DNA of 64,000 bases from NCBI GenBank assembly GCA_017445475.1, contig JAFSUB010000013.1, positions 22,660 to 86,659 on the forward strand, written 5' to 3'. Below are positions 52,442-59,991 of the stretch, one piece after another; the stretch's first letter is position 1; the number at the start of each line of letters is the position of its first letter. A program made the position numbers and the translations under genes. This DNA is from Alphaproteobacteria bacterium. Its GTDB lineage: Bacteria; Pseudomonadota; Alphaproteobacteria; RF32; CAG-239. Below the pieces are notes generated by a model. That model was not told where the DNA came from. It saw nothing but the letters and a program-made list of their open reading frames with translations, and made no database searches.

Positions 52442-53140
52442 TTACAGCGCGTTATCGTCTGTTTTTTCTTGGATTATATCCCAAAAATCATATTTAAGCG
52501 GTGCGCGCCAAACGTTGATGTTGCCGTCAGGTGCCAACTTCAAATTTTCAACCTTTTTTTGCATTGCCTGAAACCGACCGATTTGTTTTTTTCGCTCAAG
52601 CTTTGCCGCTGCGCCAACCCGCGCATTTTCAAACCACTGCCCTTCTTTTTTGTTTAAAATATCCACTGATGTCTGAATTTTGATTTTCTCATCTGACGGC
52701 GCAATTTTTCTTTCAATCGGAATAAGCGTCATACCGTTTTGCTCAACGGGCATCGCACCTTCAATGGCAAAAAAGCCCTGTTGCTGCCAACGCGGCAAAA
52801 GTTCTTTTTTGCAAATACCGTGCGCAACTTCAAAACCTTTCTGCGCACAAAATCTTAAAACCGAATCCATCAAAAATTCCGCAATGTTTGTTTTGCGAAA
52901 ATCTTTCAAAACGCACGCGCGCTCAAGTTTCACAAAATCTTTGAAATAACGGATTCGCATTGCGCCGACAGGCTTTTTGCCCACATAAGCCACCGCATGG
53001 GTTGCCGTAAAATCGTTGCCGTCAAACTCGAGCTCTTCGGCAATATTTTGCTCATCAACAAAGACGGCGCGACGCACACTCATCGCATCATCAAATTCTT
53101 TTTGCGACAAAACGATTTTAATCTCAAACAAGTCTTTCAT
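52442..53140 (-). CDS. GNAT-family N-acetyltransferase
   Basis: 232 residues. The first 140 form a GNAT domain of the ElaA/YjcF type: RRAVFVDEQNIAEELEFDGND, AVAYVGKKPVGAMRIRYF, LERACVLKDFRKTNIAEFLMD (acetyl-CoA loop region, though the usual RxxGxG/A is reduced to RKTNIA) and a late beta-strand near QQQGFFAIEG. The C-terminal 80 residues are a helical, Lys-rich tail ending in a WRAPLKYDFWDII motif of unknown meaning. Acceptor unknown. The gene is divergent from the LysR-like gene at 53233. Confidence 0.75.
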   Translation of the reverse strand: MKDLFEIKIVLSQKEFDDAMSVRRAVFVDEQNIAEELEFDGNDFTATHAVAYVGKKPVGAMRIRYFKDFVKLERACVLKDFRKTNIAEFLMDSVLRFCAQKGFEVAHGICKKELLPRWQQQGFFAIEGAMPVEQNGMTLIPIERKIAPSDEKIKIQTSVDILNKKEGQWFENARVGAAAKLERKKQIGRFQAMQKKVENLKLAPDGNINVWRAPLKYDFWDIIQEKTDDNAL

Positions 53141-53155
53141 GAAAATAATTATACC

Positions 53156-53184
53156 TTGACTTCAAACTTTTTTATATATACTAA
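53156..53184 (+). promoter_or_regulatory. Putative promoter of the short LysR-like gene
   Basis: TTGACT (53156-53161), 17 nt, TACTAA (53179-53184), about 49 nt before the ATG at 53233. A TATACT with 15-nt spacing overlaps it. The region is very AT-rich, so this is tentative. Confidence 0.4.
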
Positions 53185-53232
53185 ATATATATCAGGCCAT
53201 ATTTTTTGAGGCATAACTGAAAGGCAAAAAAA

Positions 53233-53778
53233 ATGTCCGTTAAAGCGCAAACCGACTTTTATAAATGTATGCTTTATGTCAAAGAACTTGTTGATGAGGG
53301 TGCAATTTGCCGCGCCGCCGCCAAAAACGGCATCAAAGCACCGAATTTGAGCAAACTGCTCAAAAGAGCCGAGCTTTTTGTTTCCGAGCCGCTGTTTTAC
53401 CGCACACCGCATGGTGTCGTTCCGCTGAAAGCCGCCGTTGAAATTGCACAAAAAATGCGCGCCGTTCAAAAATTGATGTCATCAATCTCAAGCCTTAAAA
53501 ACAATCCGAAGACACAGCAAAATCCGCTTAAACTTTATGTTTCCAAAGGGCTTCAAATCGTCAGTTTGGAAGATTTTTCCGAACCGGTTCAAATAAGCTC
53601 AAAAAAAAGCGAAGCCGATGTCATTGTCAGCACCGACAAACCTAAAAGAGCCGGCTCAATGATAGCTATTGAAAACAAACTCGGTCAAAACATCAGACAA
53701 ACGGTTTGGGTTTGCGCCCAAAATAATGCGCGCGCAGCTGCGCTTGCCCGATTTATAGTTTTGCGGTTTCATCGTTAA
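53233..53778 (+). CDS. Short LysR-type HTH protein lacking a normal effector domain
   Basis: 181 residues. An N-terminal LysR-like winged helix is recognisable (FYKCMLYVKELVDEGAICRAAAKNGIKAPNLSKLLKRAELFVSEPLFYRTPHGVVPL), here quoted only in outline: helix, AAxxNGIKAPNLSK recognition region, and wing RTPHGVVPL. The usual 200-residue effector domain is replaced by about 90 residues with short strands. AAAGGCAAAAAAA precedes the ATG. The 3' end overlaps the convergent full-length LysR gene by 26 nt. It may be a dominant partner of that protein or a decayed regulator; it has no internal stops. Confidence 0.6.
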   Translation: MSVKAQTDFYKCMLYVKELVDEGAICRAAAKNGIKAPNLSKLLKRAELFVSEPLFYRTPHGVVPLKAAVEIAQKMRAVQKLMSSISSLKNNPKTQQNPLKLYVSKGLQIVSLEDFSEPVQISSKKSEADVIVSTDKPKRAGSMIAIENKLGQNIRQTVWVCAQNNARAAALARFIVLRFHR

Positions 53779-54637
53779 TCAACGCAACAAGCGCCTTAAT
53801 TTTAGAGTTGGAAACGGCTTCTCTTTTAACCACAACGTAAAATTCCGTCATCAAGCGCGGCATAATGTTTTCAATTTCGATAAGCCCACCCTCAAGACGG
53901 GCAACCGAAACCGGCAAAAGCCCGATTCCCACACTGCTTTTAACCAAATCAAGAACCATAAATGTTGAGTTTGTAACCGTAATCAAATGTCCGGCTTTTT
54001 TCATCAAAGCGTTCCACTTGTGCCATTTAAGGGTATGCATGCCGTGTGAACATATTTTGTGATTTTTGCAAAGCGCCGCAGCGTTTTTCGGGGTTCCGTA
54101 TTTTTGAACATATTCTTTTGAGGCAAACAGCGAAAACGCCAGTTTATGCTCGGCCGCAATGGTTAAGCTTTTGCTTTTCGGCTTTTGAAACAAAACAGCC
54201 ATATCAAACTCGTCAAGTTTAGGCATATCGACTGAAAAATTAATTTCGAAATTGATGTTCGGGTATGTGTCGCAAAATTTTTCAAAACACGCCGCAAGAT
54301 AAATGCTTGCAAGTCCGTCTGTTGTCCAAAGCTTCATCACACCCGAAGTTTTGCTGTTTGCATCGGGCAACTTTTCAGCCTTATCCAAAATATTTTTCAG
54401 CTCACAAGCCAAAACATAATAATCATGGCAAATATCGGTCGGCACAACGCCCAACGAACTGCGAGTCAAAAGCTTTTGCTTGATTGATTTTTCAAAATCG
54501 GTCAGCTGCGTTGAAAAATTGGGTTGCTTAATGTCGTTTGCATCGGCCGCCTTTGAAATCGAACCGAAGCGAACCGCCTCGCCCAAATAAAGCAGCTGTT
54601 TAAGCCTCAAACAATAATACGATAAGTTATGCCTCAT
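53753..54637 (-). CDS. LysR-family transcriptional regulator
   Basis: 294 residues, the normal LysR length. N-terminal HTH: LKQLLYLGEAVRFGSISKAADANDIKQPNFSTQLTDFEKSI in outline (AAxANDIKQPNFSTQ recognition helix), wing LTRSSLGVVPT. The effector domain has two alpha/beta lobes (KLWTTDGLASIYLAACFEKF, then DMAVLFQKPKS and VKSSVGIGLLPVSVA). The target is unknown; the divergent small ORF at 54732 is a candidate. Its recognition helix resembles that of the short LysR-like protein it overlaps, suggesting common ancestry. Confidence 0.82.
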   Translation of the reverse strand: MRHNLSYYCLRLKQLLYLGEAVRFGSISKAADANDIKQPNFSTQLTDFEKSIKQKLLTRSSLGVVPTDICHDYYVLACELKNILDKAEKLPDANSKTSGVMKLWTTDGLASIYLAACFEKFCDTYPNINFEINFSVDMPKLDEFDMAVLFQKPKSKSLTIAAEHKLAFSLFASKEYVQKYGTPKNAAALCKNHKICSHGMHTLKWHKWNALMKKAGHLITVTNSTFMVLDLVKSSVGIGLLPVSVARLEGGLIEIENIMPRLMTEFYVVVKREAVSNSKIKALVALINDETAKL

Positions 54638-54731
54638 TTTATATATCCATTATATGAAATTCGTTTCTTTGTTTTTGCAAAATTAACATATAAAATGTTA
54701 TCGTTGAGTTAAAATTTTTAAGGAAGCAAAC

Positions 54732-54911
54732 ATGCCTGCAAAACACGCTCAAGTTGAAAACGAACTGTTTTTAATCAACCGCTCTTTTTACGATTTAATC
54801 GTGCTTTTGCGCGCTAACCGTTTTGATTTTTGCGCCTTTGTGGTTGAAGACGCATACCGGTTTTATATGCTTGAATTTGAAAAAAGAGTTCATCAAAAAA
54901 AGTTTAATTAA
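54732..54911 (+). CDS. Small protein of unknown function
   Basis: 59 residues, too short for many callers. ATG at 54732 with AAGGAAGCAAAC upstream. Sequence is mixed and protein-like: ELFLINRSFYDLIVLLRANR, then FDFCAFVVEDAYRFYMLEFE and a basic end. No signal or membrane span. It lies divergent from the LysR gene (94 nt between starts) and overlaps the convergent XRE gene by 8 nt. Confidence 0.55.
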   Translation: MPAKHAQVENELFLINRSFYDLIVLLRANRFDFCAFVVEDAYRFYMLEFEKRVHQKKFN

Positions 54912-55257
54912 AATATTTAAAAAGCAAAATCAGCTCATCTAAAACAAAATCCAAAGCCCGATCGTTTAAAAAACGGATTTTTTCTACAATAAACTGCTCG
55001 CGCTCAAGCCGCGATTTGCTGCGTCCGTCCGCCACATTAAGCGAAAGCATATCGTCAATTTTTGTGTTGAAAATTTCACATATTTGCACAAGCATCACAA
55101 GGTCGGGAACAACAAGACCGCGCTCCAAATTTGAGATTGTCCGCCAGCTCACATTACATTTTGCAGCGAGCTCTTCCTGCGTCAAAGAAGCGCTTTCTCT
55201 TAACGCCTTAACCTTAACGGAAAGTGATTTTCGGATTTTGTCTTTCATATCAAACAT
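54904..55257 (-). CDS. XRE-family HTH regulator
   Basis: 117 residues from ATG at 55257, preceded by AGGATAGT; the ATG at 55299 has no ribosome site. HTH_3 domain: VKALRESASLTQEELAAKC, NVSWRTISNLERGLVVPDLV and LVQICEIFNTKIDDMLSL. The C-terminal 40 residues form an amphipathic helix pair (FLNDRALDFVLDELILLFKYF) that may dimerise. Target unknown. Convergent with the small ORF, with an 8-nt overlap. Confidence 0.75.
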   Translation of the reverse strand: MFDMKDKIRKSLSVKVKALRESASLTQEELAAKCNVSWRTISNLERGLVVPDLVMLVQICEIFNTKIDDMLSLNVADGRSKSRLEREQFIVEKIRFLNDRALDFVLDELILLFKYFN

Positions 55258-55370
55258 ACTATCCTGAAAAAAGATGTTATTCCACTCAATAGATTTCATA
55301 AAAAATATATCAATAACACTTTAATGTTTGAATAAACAAAAAGAACAGATGAAACAAAATTTAAAAACAG

Positions 55371-55407
55371 AAAGACCTTAACTTTCAAAACAAGCTAAGG
55401 TCTTTTT
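55371..55407 (-). terminator. Terminator of greA
   Basis: AAAGACCTTA (55371-55380) pairs with TAAGGTCTTT (55396-55405), 10-bp stem, 15 nt past the greA stop. Confidence 0.75.
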
Positions 55408-55421
55408 GAATCGGTGAATGT

Positions 55422-55895
55422 TTAAACGTATTTCACAACCAAAATTTCAAACGATTTTTTGCCCGACGGCGCAACAAACTCAACCGTATCTCCAACCTCT
55501 TTACCGATTAAAGCTTTGGCAATCGGCGAAGAAACGGAAACAAGATTTTTTTCAATATCCGCCTCATAATCGCCCACAATCTGATATTCCTTTTCATCGT
55601 CGGTGTCAACATCAGCCACCAAAACCGTTGCGCCAAAACGAACGACATCACCCTTCATTAAGCTTGGATCAATAACCTGCGCGCGACTGACAACCGCTTC
55701 CAACTCCTGAATACGCCCCTCAATAAAACTCTGTTTTTCTTTAGCGGCGGAATATTCCGCATTTTCCGACAAATCGCCGTGCGAGCGTGCTTCTGCAATC
55801 GCCGCAATAATGTTCGGTCTGTCAACACCTTTCAAATTTTTAAGCTCTTGCTCAAGCTGCAAATACCCTTTTTTCGTTAAAGGAAACTTATCCAT
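55422..55895 (-). CDS. greA: Transcription elongation factor GreA
   Basis: 157 residues from ATG at 55895 (MDKFPLTKKGYLQLEQELKN), preceded by AAGGAG; the longer frame is not family-like. N-terminal coiled coil with the acidic tip (ARSHGDLSENAEYSAAKE) that enters the polymerase secondary channel, and a C-terminal FKBP-like domain ending SPIAKALIGKEVGDTVEF. Rescues backtracked RNA polymerase. Confidence 0.96.
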   Translation of the reverse strand: MDKFPLTKKGYLQLEQELKNLKGVDRPNIIAAIAEARSHGDLSENAEYSAAKEKQSFIEGRIQELEAVVSRAQVIDPSLMKGDVVRFGATVLVADVDTDDEKEYQIVGDYEADIEKNLVSVSSPIAKALIGKEVGDTVEFVAPSGKKSFEILVVKYV

Positions 55896-56076
55896 TTTTT
55901 TCTCCTTATTCAAAACAACCCCCACTCTTAAAAGAGCGGGCAATTTTAAAATTTTAGAAAAAATCAGACTGCGATGTTTTTTTCATCACAGCCGATAATC
56001 ATTTATTTGAACGCATTATAACACGGATTTTTTTAAAATCAACCCTTTTTTACGCTCTTTTGCAGTAAAGTGAAAA

Positions 56077-56108
56077 AAACCGCCTCTTTTCAAAAAAAGG
56101 GGCGGTTT
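56077..56108 (-). terminator. Terminator of fba
   Basis: AAACCGCC and GGCGGTTT pair across a loop of A/T-rich sequence; on the minus strand T7 follows. Ends 19 nt past the fba stop. Confidence 0.75.
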
Positions 56109-56126
56109 GCTTTTTTAAAGCGGTTT

Positions 56127-57167
56127 TTAATATCTTTTTGCCATTTCAGATAAAGGGATAACCTTAATTTTGTCGGCAAAGCCCGCCGCACCGAAGGCAA
56201 TATAGCGTGCCTCACAAACTTTTTGCATTTCTTCAATAGCGGGTTTTAAGTATTTGCGCGGGTCAAATTCCTTCGGATTTTCAACAAACAAACGCCTGAT
56301 TGCACCTGTGATGGCCATACGGCAATCGGTATCAACGTTCACTTTTCTCACGCCCGATTTAATGCCGCGCACAATTTCTTCAACCGGTACACCGTATGTT
56401 TGAGGTATGGCACCGCCGTAAGCGTTGATTAAATCTTGCAACTCTTGCGGCACCGAAGAAGAACCATGCATCACCATATGCGTGTTCGGCAGTTTTTTAT
56501 GGATTTTTTCAATCACATCGATGGCCAAAATTTCGCCGTCGGGCTTACGCGTAAATTTATACGCACCATGCGATGTGCCAACCGCAACAGCCAAAGCGTC
56601 AACATTTGTCTCGTTAACAAAGCGCTCTGCCTCGTCGGGATCTGTTACCAAACGTTTTTTATCAATAGTGCCTTCAGCGCCGTGCCCGTCTTCTTTGTCG
56701 CCTTTGCCCGTCTCAAGCGAGCCGATGACACCGAGTTCGCCTTCAACCGACGCGCCCACAGCGTGCGCACGCGCAACAACTTCCTTTGTAACCTTAACGT
56801 TATATTCATAAGACGAGGGTGTTTTCCCGTCTGTTTCAAGCGAGCCGTCCATCATCACCGAAGAATAGCCGTTCACAATCGCGCTCTGGCAAATATCAAC
56901 CGACGAACCGTGGTCTTGATGAAGGCAAATCGGAAGCTCCGGAAACATTTCAATACCGGCTTTAACCATGTGCCTAATCATCGGATCGCCCGCAAATTTG
57001 CGTGCACCGGTTGACGTTTGCAAAATAACGGGCGCATTAACCTTGCGCGCCGCCTGCAACACGGCCAAAACCTGTTCCATATCGTTAATGTTAAAAGCCG
57101 GAACGCCATATCCGTTTTCGGCCGCGTGGTCTAAAATCTGACGCATTGAAATCAAAGGCATATTCAA
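56127..57167 (-). CDS. fba: Class II fructose-bisphosphate aldolase
   Basis: 346 residues. Zinc ligands in [23 protein letters not shown] and [16 protein letters not shown]; substrate loops VGTSHGAYK and [18 protein letters not shown]. The family is the Calvin/long-chain type of alphaproteobacteria rather than E. coli FbaA. It splits or joins fructose-1,6-bisphosphate; with PFOR it feeds fermentative carbon flow. Monocistronic. Confidence 0.94.
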   Translation of the reverse strand: MNMPLISMRQILDHAAENGYGVPAFNINDMEQVLAVLQAARKVNAPVILQTSTGARKFAGDPMIRHMVKAGIEMFPELPICLHQDHGSSVDICQSAIVNGYSSVMMDGSLETDGKTPSSYEYNVKVTKEVVARAHAVGASVEGELGVIGSLETGKGDKEDGHGAEGTIDKKRLVTDPDEAERFVNETNVDALAVAVGTSHGAYKFTRKPDGEILAIDVIEKIHKKLPNTHMVMHGSSSVPQELQDLINAYGGAIPQTYGVPVEEIVRGIKSGVRKVNVDTDCRMAITGAIRRLFVENPKEFDPRKYLKPAIEEMQKVCEARYIAFGAAGFADKIKVIPLSEMAKRY

Positions 57168-57261
57168 AACTCCTCAAAAAAATTAAAACTGCGCCCATTA
57201 TTAAGAAAAAACATAATTTTTTCAAGCGGAATTTTAAAACATATAAACAGCCGCTTTTTTT

Positions 57262-57618
57262 TCAGGCCTGCCAAGCATTTTGGATGTGCCTGATTTTGAA
57301 AAGCCCGAAAACCAGAACGGCGTCAAAACGAACATCAAAACCGCGATAGGCCTGATTTTTAGCCAAATAGACTCGCGCCGCCGTTAAAATTCGCTTTTGT
57401 TGAGCCGCCTTAATCGCATAAAGCGCATTTTCAAGCGTGCCGCGCGCCTTCACTTCAACAAACACAATCGTGTTTTTCTTTTGCGCAATAAAATCAACTT
57501 CTCCGGCAGTTGTCCCTCGACCGGTTATGAAATTTTTTTGTAAAATACGATAGCCTTTCAGCCTTAAAAAAATCCGCGCCAAAAATTCGGCTCTCCGTCC
57601 TCGTGTTTTATTGCTCAT
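57262..57618 (-). CDS. yraN: YraN family (UPF0102) endonuclease-like protein
   Basis: 118 residues. The restriction-endonuclease-like core is visible: RGRRAEFLARIFLRLKGYRIL, GEVDFIAQKKNTIVFVEVKAR (Asp, and Glu-x-Lys). Family function is uncertain; the gene often lies by rsmI, as here, where it overlaps rsmI by 11 nt. Confidence 0.9.
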   Translation of the reverse strand: MSNKTRGRRAEFLARIFLRLKGYRILQKNFITGRGTTAGEVDFIAQKKNTIVFVEVKARGTLENALYAIKAAQQKRILTAARVYLAKNQAYRGFDVRFDAVLVFGLFKIRHIQNAWQA

Positions 57619-58441
57619 TTTTCAGCCTCAAGCCCAATTCATACACATCGCTTTTTTTCAAACCCGAAAAAGCCGCAACTTCTTTGACCGCTTCTTTTAA
57701 GCTCATTTTTTTTAAACGTTTTTTCAGCTCTTGCTTGATGTTTAAGTCCGGCAATTGTTCTTTCGGCGGTTCTACAACAACAACTATTTCACCTTTGGCA
57801 GGGTTTTGTTTGAAATATGCGGCAAGCTCTGCCGCTGTTGCGTTAATGCTTTGCTCGTAAATTTTCGTCATTTCCCGAACAACGCAAATTTCCCGACCTG
57901 AAAACACCTCTGCCATCGCTTCAAGCGTTTGAAGAAGACGCGGTGCGGTTTCATAAAAAACAAGAGTTGTGTTCACATTTTTAACTTCTTCAAACAAATC
58001 GCCCCGTGCTTTCTCTTTGTTTGGCACAAAACCCAAAAACATAAACCGATTCGTCGGCAGTCCCGATAGCTGCAAGGCGCATATCACGGCAGATGCCCCC
58101 GGCACAACTTCAACATGCAGATTTTCCTGCCTGCAGAGCCGCACAAGCTTAAACCCCGGATCCGAAATCAGAGGCGAACCCGCATCACTGATAAGCGCAA
58201 CTTTTGCCCCGTCTTTAATTTTTTGAACTAAAATTTGCGCCGTTCTTTCTTCGCGATGGTCTTCATAACAAGCAAAAGGCTTGTCAATTTTCAAACCCAA
58301 AAGGGAAAACAATTTTTTTGAAACACGCGTGTCTTCGCAAGCAACAACATCTGCGGCTGCCAAAACATTTTTCGCACGCTCGGAAATATCTTGCAAATTA
58401 CCGATTGGGGTTGCAACAATATATAATCCGCCCTTTAACAT
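57608..58441 (-). CDS. rsmI: 16S rRNA (cytidine-1402-2'-O)-methyltransferase
   Basis: 277 residues. Tetrapyrrole-methylase fold with GLYIVATPIGNLQDISERA, ACEDTRVSKKLF, ALISDAGSPLISDPGFKLV, and PGASAVICALQLSGLPTNRF. Modifies the P-site cytidine of 16S rRNA with RsmH. Divergent from the LpoA-like gene (84 nt between starts), the order found across proteobacteria. Confidence 0.95.
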   Translation of the reverse strand: MLKGGLYIVATPIGNLQDISERAKNVLAAADVVACEDTRVSKKLFSLLGLKIDKPFACYEDHREERTAQILVQKIKDGAKVALISDAGSPLISDPGFKLVRLCRQENLHVEVVPGASAVICALQLSGLPTNRFMFLGFVPNKEKARGDLFEEVKNVNTTLVFYETAPRLLQTLEAMAEVFSGREICVVREMTKIYEQSINATAAELAAYFKQNPAKGEIVVVVEPPKEQLPDLNIKQELKKRLKKMSLKEAVKEVAAFSGLKKSDVYELGLRLKNEQ

Positions 58442-58524
58442 TTTTTACATCTCTTTCTTTACATTCGCTTTTTTTTGCGTTACATATATTCTCACATTGT
58501 TTAATATTTTAAGGAAAAAAGCAA

Positions 58525-59808
58525 GTGCTAAAAAAAATCGGATTAACGGTTTTGCTGTTTGCCCTCGCAGCTTGCGGACAAACAACGTCTTTTAAGGCTG
58601 CAAACATTTTTCAGCCCCGCAATTTATATCGCCCGTATGACAATTTCGGCGATTATAGCGCACAAAGCGAACAGTCAAAAGACGCTTTTGAGGTTGCAAT
58701 GCTGCTTCCGTTGTCCGGAAAATCAGCCTCATACGGAAAAGGCATGCAAAACGCAGCCATGATGGCGCTTGAAGACGCAAACAATCACAAGCTTTCGGTG
58801 CGCTTTTACGACACAAAAAGTTCCTCGGAAGGCGCTCAAAACGCCTTATCCGAAGCCTTAAAAAACAACGCAAAGCTCATTTTAGGGCCCCTTACTTCAG
58901 ACGAAGTGATGGCTGTCAGCAGCCTTGCGCGCACACGCCGCATTCCTGTCATTTCTTTTTCAACCGCACCTTATGTGTTGGGCGACGGTGTTTATACACT
59001 CGGCCTTTTGCCTGACGAACAAATCAGGCGCATCATCTCTTATGCCGCGCAAAACGGTCGCTTGAAAATCGCACTCGTTTTGCCGGACACACCGGCAGGT
59101 CTAAACATAGCCAAATCCGCTCTCGATGCGGCAAGCGAAAACAACATTTCCATCACGAAAATCGGTTTTTACGAGCCTTCAACGCTTGAATTTTCACAGC
59201 TTGTGCAAGATATGATAAAAAATCCCGATTTTGATTCAATCTTAATTGCCGAGACCGGCAACCGCTTAAAAGCTATTGCCTCAACGTTCGGCTATTTTGA
59301 TGTGGCTTATCCCGATGTTTTGTTTTTAGGCACTTCCGTTTGGGAAAACACCAGCCTTTCAAAAGAAACAACGCTCTTTAAGGGCTTATATCCGGCCATA
59401 TCACGCGTCCACAACGATTATTTCACAAAAAAATATACCGAATTGTTCGGCGAGCACCCGAACAATTTATACAGCTTGGCATATGACGGCATTGCGCTTG
59501 CGTCGGCTTTAAGCTTCAACAAAGACGGATATTTGCACGAACACATCACAAACCCCGACGGATACATCGGCATCAACGGTGCATTCAGACTTTTTGCAAA
59601 CGGCACGAACGAACACGCGCTTGATGTTGTCGAAGTCGGCGCCAAGGGCGGAAAAACAGTTTCAACCGCACCCAAAAAATTTGCCCCGAAAACATACCGG
59701 CCCACATACACATCGAACACTCGCCCCGAAATATACGGCAAAGATGCCAATGTGGTTTATCAAAAACTTTTCCCCGCTCAAACCCCCTCATATTTTTATA
59801 TGTGGTAA
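58525..59808 (+). CDS. LpoA-like penicillin-binding protein activator (lipoprotein)
   Basis: 427 residues from a GTG at 58525 with AAGGAAAAAA upstream. Lipobox ALAAC with Cys17. After a linker, a type I periplasmic-binding fold (FEVAMLLPLSGKSASYGKGMQNAAMMAL, in part; then LILGPLTSDEVMAVS and PVISFST). This matches the LpoA C-domain/leucine-binding family, which in E. coli activates PBP1A; the N-terminal TPR domain of LpoA is absent. It could instead be a transport receptor, but placement beside rsmI-yraN supports the cell-wall role. Confidence 0.8.
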   Translation: MLKKIGLTVLLFALAACGQTTSFKAANIFQPRNLYRPYDNFGDYSAQSEQSKDAFEVAMLLPLSGKSASYGKGMQNAAMMALEDANNHKLSVRFYDTKSSSEGAQNALSEALKNNAKLILGPLTSDEVMAVSSLARTRRIPVISFSTAPYVLGDGVYTLGLLPDEQIRRIISYAAQNGRLKIALVLPDTPAGLNIAKSALDAASENNISITKIGFYEPSTLEFSQLVQDMIKNPDFDSILIAETGNRLKAIASTFGYFDVAYPDVLFLGTSVWENTSLSKETTLFKGLYPAISRVHNDYFTKKYTELFGEHPNNLYSLAYDGIALASALSFNKDGYLHEHITNPDGYIGINGAFRLFANGTNEHALDVVEVGAKGGKTVSTAPKKFAPKTYRPTYTSNTRPEIYGKDANVVYQKLFPAQTPSYFYMW

Positions 59809-59875
59809 ATGTTGATAGCTCGAAAGTTTTGCTTGAAAAAAAGACTTAAAATCCGCAATATAAGTTTGAAAAAAT

Positions 59876-59962
59876 GAAGGGCAAAAGGTCGGCCGTTCTG
59901 CCAATCCGGTCAGGTTCGGAAGAAAGCAGCCGCAACAGAAAAGCCGAGGTTTTTGTCCCTTC
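59876..59962 (+). ncRNA. ffs: 4.5S (signal recognition particle) RNA
   Basis: The conserved SRP tip CAGGTTCGGAAGAAAGCAGC lies at 59911-59930, and the ends GAAGGG and CCCTTC pair. Binds Ffh (44225) for membrane-protein targeting. Located 29 nt before dnaX, the usual place in many alphaproteobacteria. Confidence 0.93.
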
Positions 59963-59991
59963 GCCTTTTTAAGTTTTAAGAAAGTTTTGAC

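Noticed and set aside
53641..53778. Frameshift joining the short LysR-like gene to a lost effector domain
   Set aside because: I found no continuation of a LysR effector domain in other frames; the following DNA belongs to the convergent full-length gene.
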